Assembly: GCA_030018895.1 (NCBI GenBank) | Contig: JASEHM010000062.1 | Location: 1 to 6,313 of the forward strand | Reading direction: 5' to 3' | From: Candidatus Omnitrophota bacterium | GTDB taxonomy: Bacteria; Omnitrophota; Gorgyraeia; Gygaellales; Profunditerraquicolaceae | DNA length: 6,313 nucleotides | Shown here: positions 5,393 through 6,313 of the stretch, in pieces | How positions within the stretch are numbered: position 1 is the stretch's first letter | Layout: each line of letters opens with the position of its first letter | The notes under the pieces: model-generated | What the model was told of the DNA's origin: nothing | Seen by the model: the letters and a program-made list of their open reading frames with translations, nothing else | The model's database searches: none | Position numbers and translations under genes: made by a program

Positions 5393-5932
5393 ATGGAAGA
5401 AGATAATGCCCTAATAAAACAGTTTGTTGAAGGCGATGTAAAGGGGTTTGAGATGTTAGTTAAAAAATATCAAAACAGGGTCTTAAATATTGTCTATTCG
5501 CTTCTCGGGCAGGACAGGGAAAGCGAAGATATACTGCAGGAGGTTTTTATAAAGGTATATAATTCCTTAAGGGCATTTAATGCAAAGGCTCAGTTTTCAA
5601 CTTGGCTTTACCGTATTAGTGTAAATACAACCTATGATTTTTTGCGTAAAAGAAAGCATTTTGTTTCTGAAGAGAAGATGCAGGACATATCAACAAAGCC
5701 CCAGGAAGGCACAGCTGAAATATTACATACTAAGGAAAGGGAAGAGCTTTTGCATAAATCCTTAGAGGCACTTCCTTTTAAGTATCGTACTGCTGTGGTA
5801 TTGAAGGATATTGAGGGCTTAGGATATCTTCAGATCGCAAAAATTTTAGGCTGTAGTATTGGCACAGTAGAATCACGGCTTTACCGCGTCAGGCAATTAC
5901 TAAAGGAGCGCCTTATTCCGTTGATAAGTTAA
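5393..5932 (+). CDS. ECF-family RNA polymerase sigma factor (RpoE-like)
   Basis: A 179-residue group 4 (extracytoplasmic function) sigma factor that directs core RNA polymerase to alternative promoters, normally held inactive by a partner anti-sigma factor. Region 2 spans about 18-90, with ESEDILQEVFIKVYNSL (43-59, core binding) and FSTWLYRISVNTTYDFLRKRK (68-88, -10 melting/recognition). A short linker (about 90-115) leads into region 4 (about 117-172), with LPFKYRTAVVLKDIEGL and the helix-turn-helix YLQIAKILGCSIGTVESRLY (145-164) that reads the -35. Sigma regions 1 and 3 are absent, as in the family. The ATG at 5393 follows GGAAGGA with 5-bp spacing. The next gene, 67 bp downstream, encodes a zinc-binding anti-sigma factor. 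The signal sensed and the regulon cannot be inferred; envelope stress is suggested only by the neighbouring envelope gene and the family. Confidence 0.95.
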   Translation: MEEDNALIKQFVEGDVKGFEMLVKKYQNRVLNIVYSLLGQDRESEDILQEVFIKVYNSLRAFNAKAQFSTWLYRISVNTTYDFLRKRKHFVSEEKMQDISTKPQEGTAEILHTKEREELLHKSLEALPFKYRTAVVLKDIEGLGYLQIAKILGCSIGTVESRLYRVRQLLKERLIPLIS

Positions 5933-5951
5933 CAAATGAAGCTCCTTCCCG

Positions 5952-5992
5952 CTCATAAGGCGGAGCGAATGTATAAAGCTGAGCCTTAGGAG
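5952..5992 (+). promoter_or_regulatory. Possible hairpin sequestering the anti-sigma ribosome-binding site
   Basis: CTCATAAGGC (5952-5961) pairs with GCCTTAGGAG (5983-5992) at nine of ten positions, with one A-G mismatch. The 3' arm contains the AGGAG Shine-Dalgarno of the anti-sigma gene (ATG at 6000). A competing stem, GCTCC (5941-5945) with GGAGC (5962-5966), begins only 9 bp after the sigma stop. It cannot form at the same time, so a translation-coupled switch is conceivable. This is hand-drawn pairing only; no energy was calculated. Confidence 0.35.
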
Positions 5993-5999
5993 ATATAAA

Positions 6000-6313
6000 A
6001 TGAAAGAATGCGCAAAGATAAAGAGGTTATTGAATAAGTATATAGACAAGGAATTAGATAAACAGGAATTACTCCGCGTGCAAGGGCATGTTAAAGAGTG
6101 CATTCTTTGTAAAGAGGAGTTAGATAAACTTTATCTTTTAAAGGGTTTAATTGAAAATATAGAGCGAAAAGTCCTGCCAGAGGAGTATTTAATTTACAGG
6201 ATTAAAGATGTAACAGTTCAGCGTTCAGAAGTAAATCAGGGCGTCATTCCCGCGCAAACGGGAATCCAGAGAGGGCATGACAGAATGGATGCCCGTTTTC
6301 ACGGGCATGACAA
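6000..6313 (+). CDS. Zinc-finger (ZAS-type) anti-sigma factor, 5' part, with palindromic element insert
   Basis: The first 104 residues are visible, and the frame is open to the window end. The N-terminus carries the zinc-binding anti-sigma signature: C4, then H30-x3-C34-x2-C37 in GHVKECILCKEEL (29-41). In this family the domain clamps the cognate ECF sigma factor in the cytoplasm, often with a transmembrane segment and periplasmic sensor after it. The ATG at 6000 has AGGAG at 5988-5992. From residue 71 (YLIYRIKD just before) the sequence becomes the translated palindromic element, in the same frame as in cca and the AsmA-like gene. The insert therefore lies after the sigma-binding domain and before any membrane or sensor part, which is outside the window. 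Its gene position makes it the likely partner of the upstream sigma factor. Whether the native frame resumes after the element cannot be seen. Confidence 0.85.
   Translation, partial: MKECAKIKRLLNKYIDKELDKQELLRVQGHVKECILCKEELDKLYLLKGLIENIERKVLPEEYLIYRIKDVTVQRSEVNQGVIPAQTGIQRGHDRMDARFHGHD
6210..6313 (+). repeat. 142-bp palindromic MITE-like element, copy 4 (5' part, inside the anti-sigma gene)
   Basis: The first 104 bp of the element start with GTAACAGTTCA and are cut by the window end. It differs from copy 2 at three bases in this stretch. One of them (GCG to ACG) shortens the first hairpin stem by a pair and changes A to T in the peptide. The left target sequence by analogy would be TTAAAGAT (6202-6209); the right duplication is outside the window. 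Confidence 0.92.

Noticed and set aside
5900..6103. - strand open frame over the sigma/anti-sigma junction
   Set aside because: The opposite strand carries the clear ZAS zinc motif in the anti-sigma gene; this frame has no recognisable features.
1..6313. Repeats as a CRISPR array
   Set aside because: The four copies are kilobases apart, 142 bp long and inside genes; there is no repeat-spacer periodicity.

Overview
The window looks like a co-directional, tightly packed stretch of a chromosome from a diderm (Gram-negative-type) bacterium with AT-rich DNA. The diderm call rests on an AsmA-family envelope protein and an ECF sigma/anti-sigma pair. GTG and TTG starts are used. The style (class II CCA enzyme with HD domain, DUF151 nuclease, small palindromic coding inserts) would fit a candidate phylum such as Omnitrophota. 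That placement is an impression from the sequence, not a demonstrated assignment.

Layout, all on the + strand: the 3' end of an unidentified gene (stop at 104); nrdR (126-620); a bifunctional nuclease-family (DUF151) gene (644-1054); cca, tRNA nucleotidyltransferase with HD domain (1093-2712); a 112-bp gap with a perfect 17-bp-stem hairpin; a long AsmA-like gene (2825-5287); a 105-bp gap with a candidate ECF-type promoter; an ECF sigma factor (5393-5932); and its probable zinc-binding anti-sigma factor (from 6000, running off the window). No rRNA, tRNA or CRISPR array was seen, and there is no gene-free stretch over about 112 bp.

The outstanding feature is a 142-bp mobile palindromic element present four times in 6.3 kb (1-72 partial, 1921-2062, 3230-3371, 6210-6313 partial). 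It has 11-bp perfect terminal inverted repeats that start GTAAC, and an internal pair of 20-bp hairpins. Both complete copies are flanked by an exact 8-bp target duplication. Element plus duplication is 150 bp, exactly 50 codons. All four copies lie in the same orientation and are read in the same frame, the only one of the six without a stop. The element therefore adds a similar ~50-residue peptide to the CCA enzyme and the AsmA-like protein. It probably does the same to the anti-sigma factor and to the C-terminus of the gene upstream of nrdR. This resembles the in-frame Rickettsia palindromic elements. The GTAA ends and 8-bp duplication suggest a non-autonomous element moved by an IS66-type transposase. 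A second, smaller palindromic insert sits in frame in the AsmA-like gene (3929-3984).

Functionally the genes cover nucleotide-pool regulation (NrdR), tRNA 3'-end maturation (CCA enzyme), envelope biogenesis (AsmA-like) and an envelope-stress-type sigma/anti-sigma switch. A possible hairpin hides the anti-sigma ribosome-binding site and could tune the ratio of the pair.
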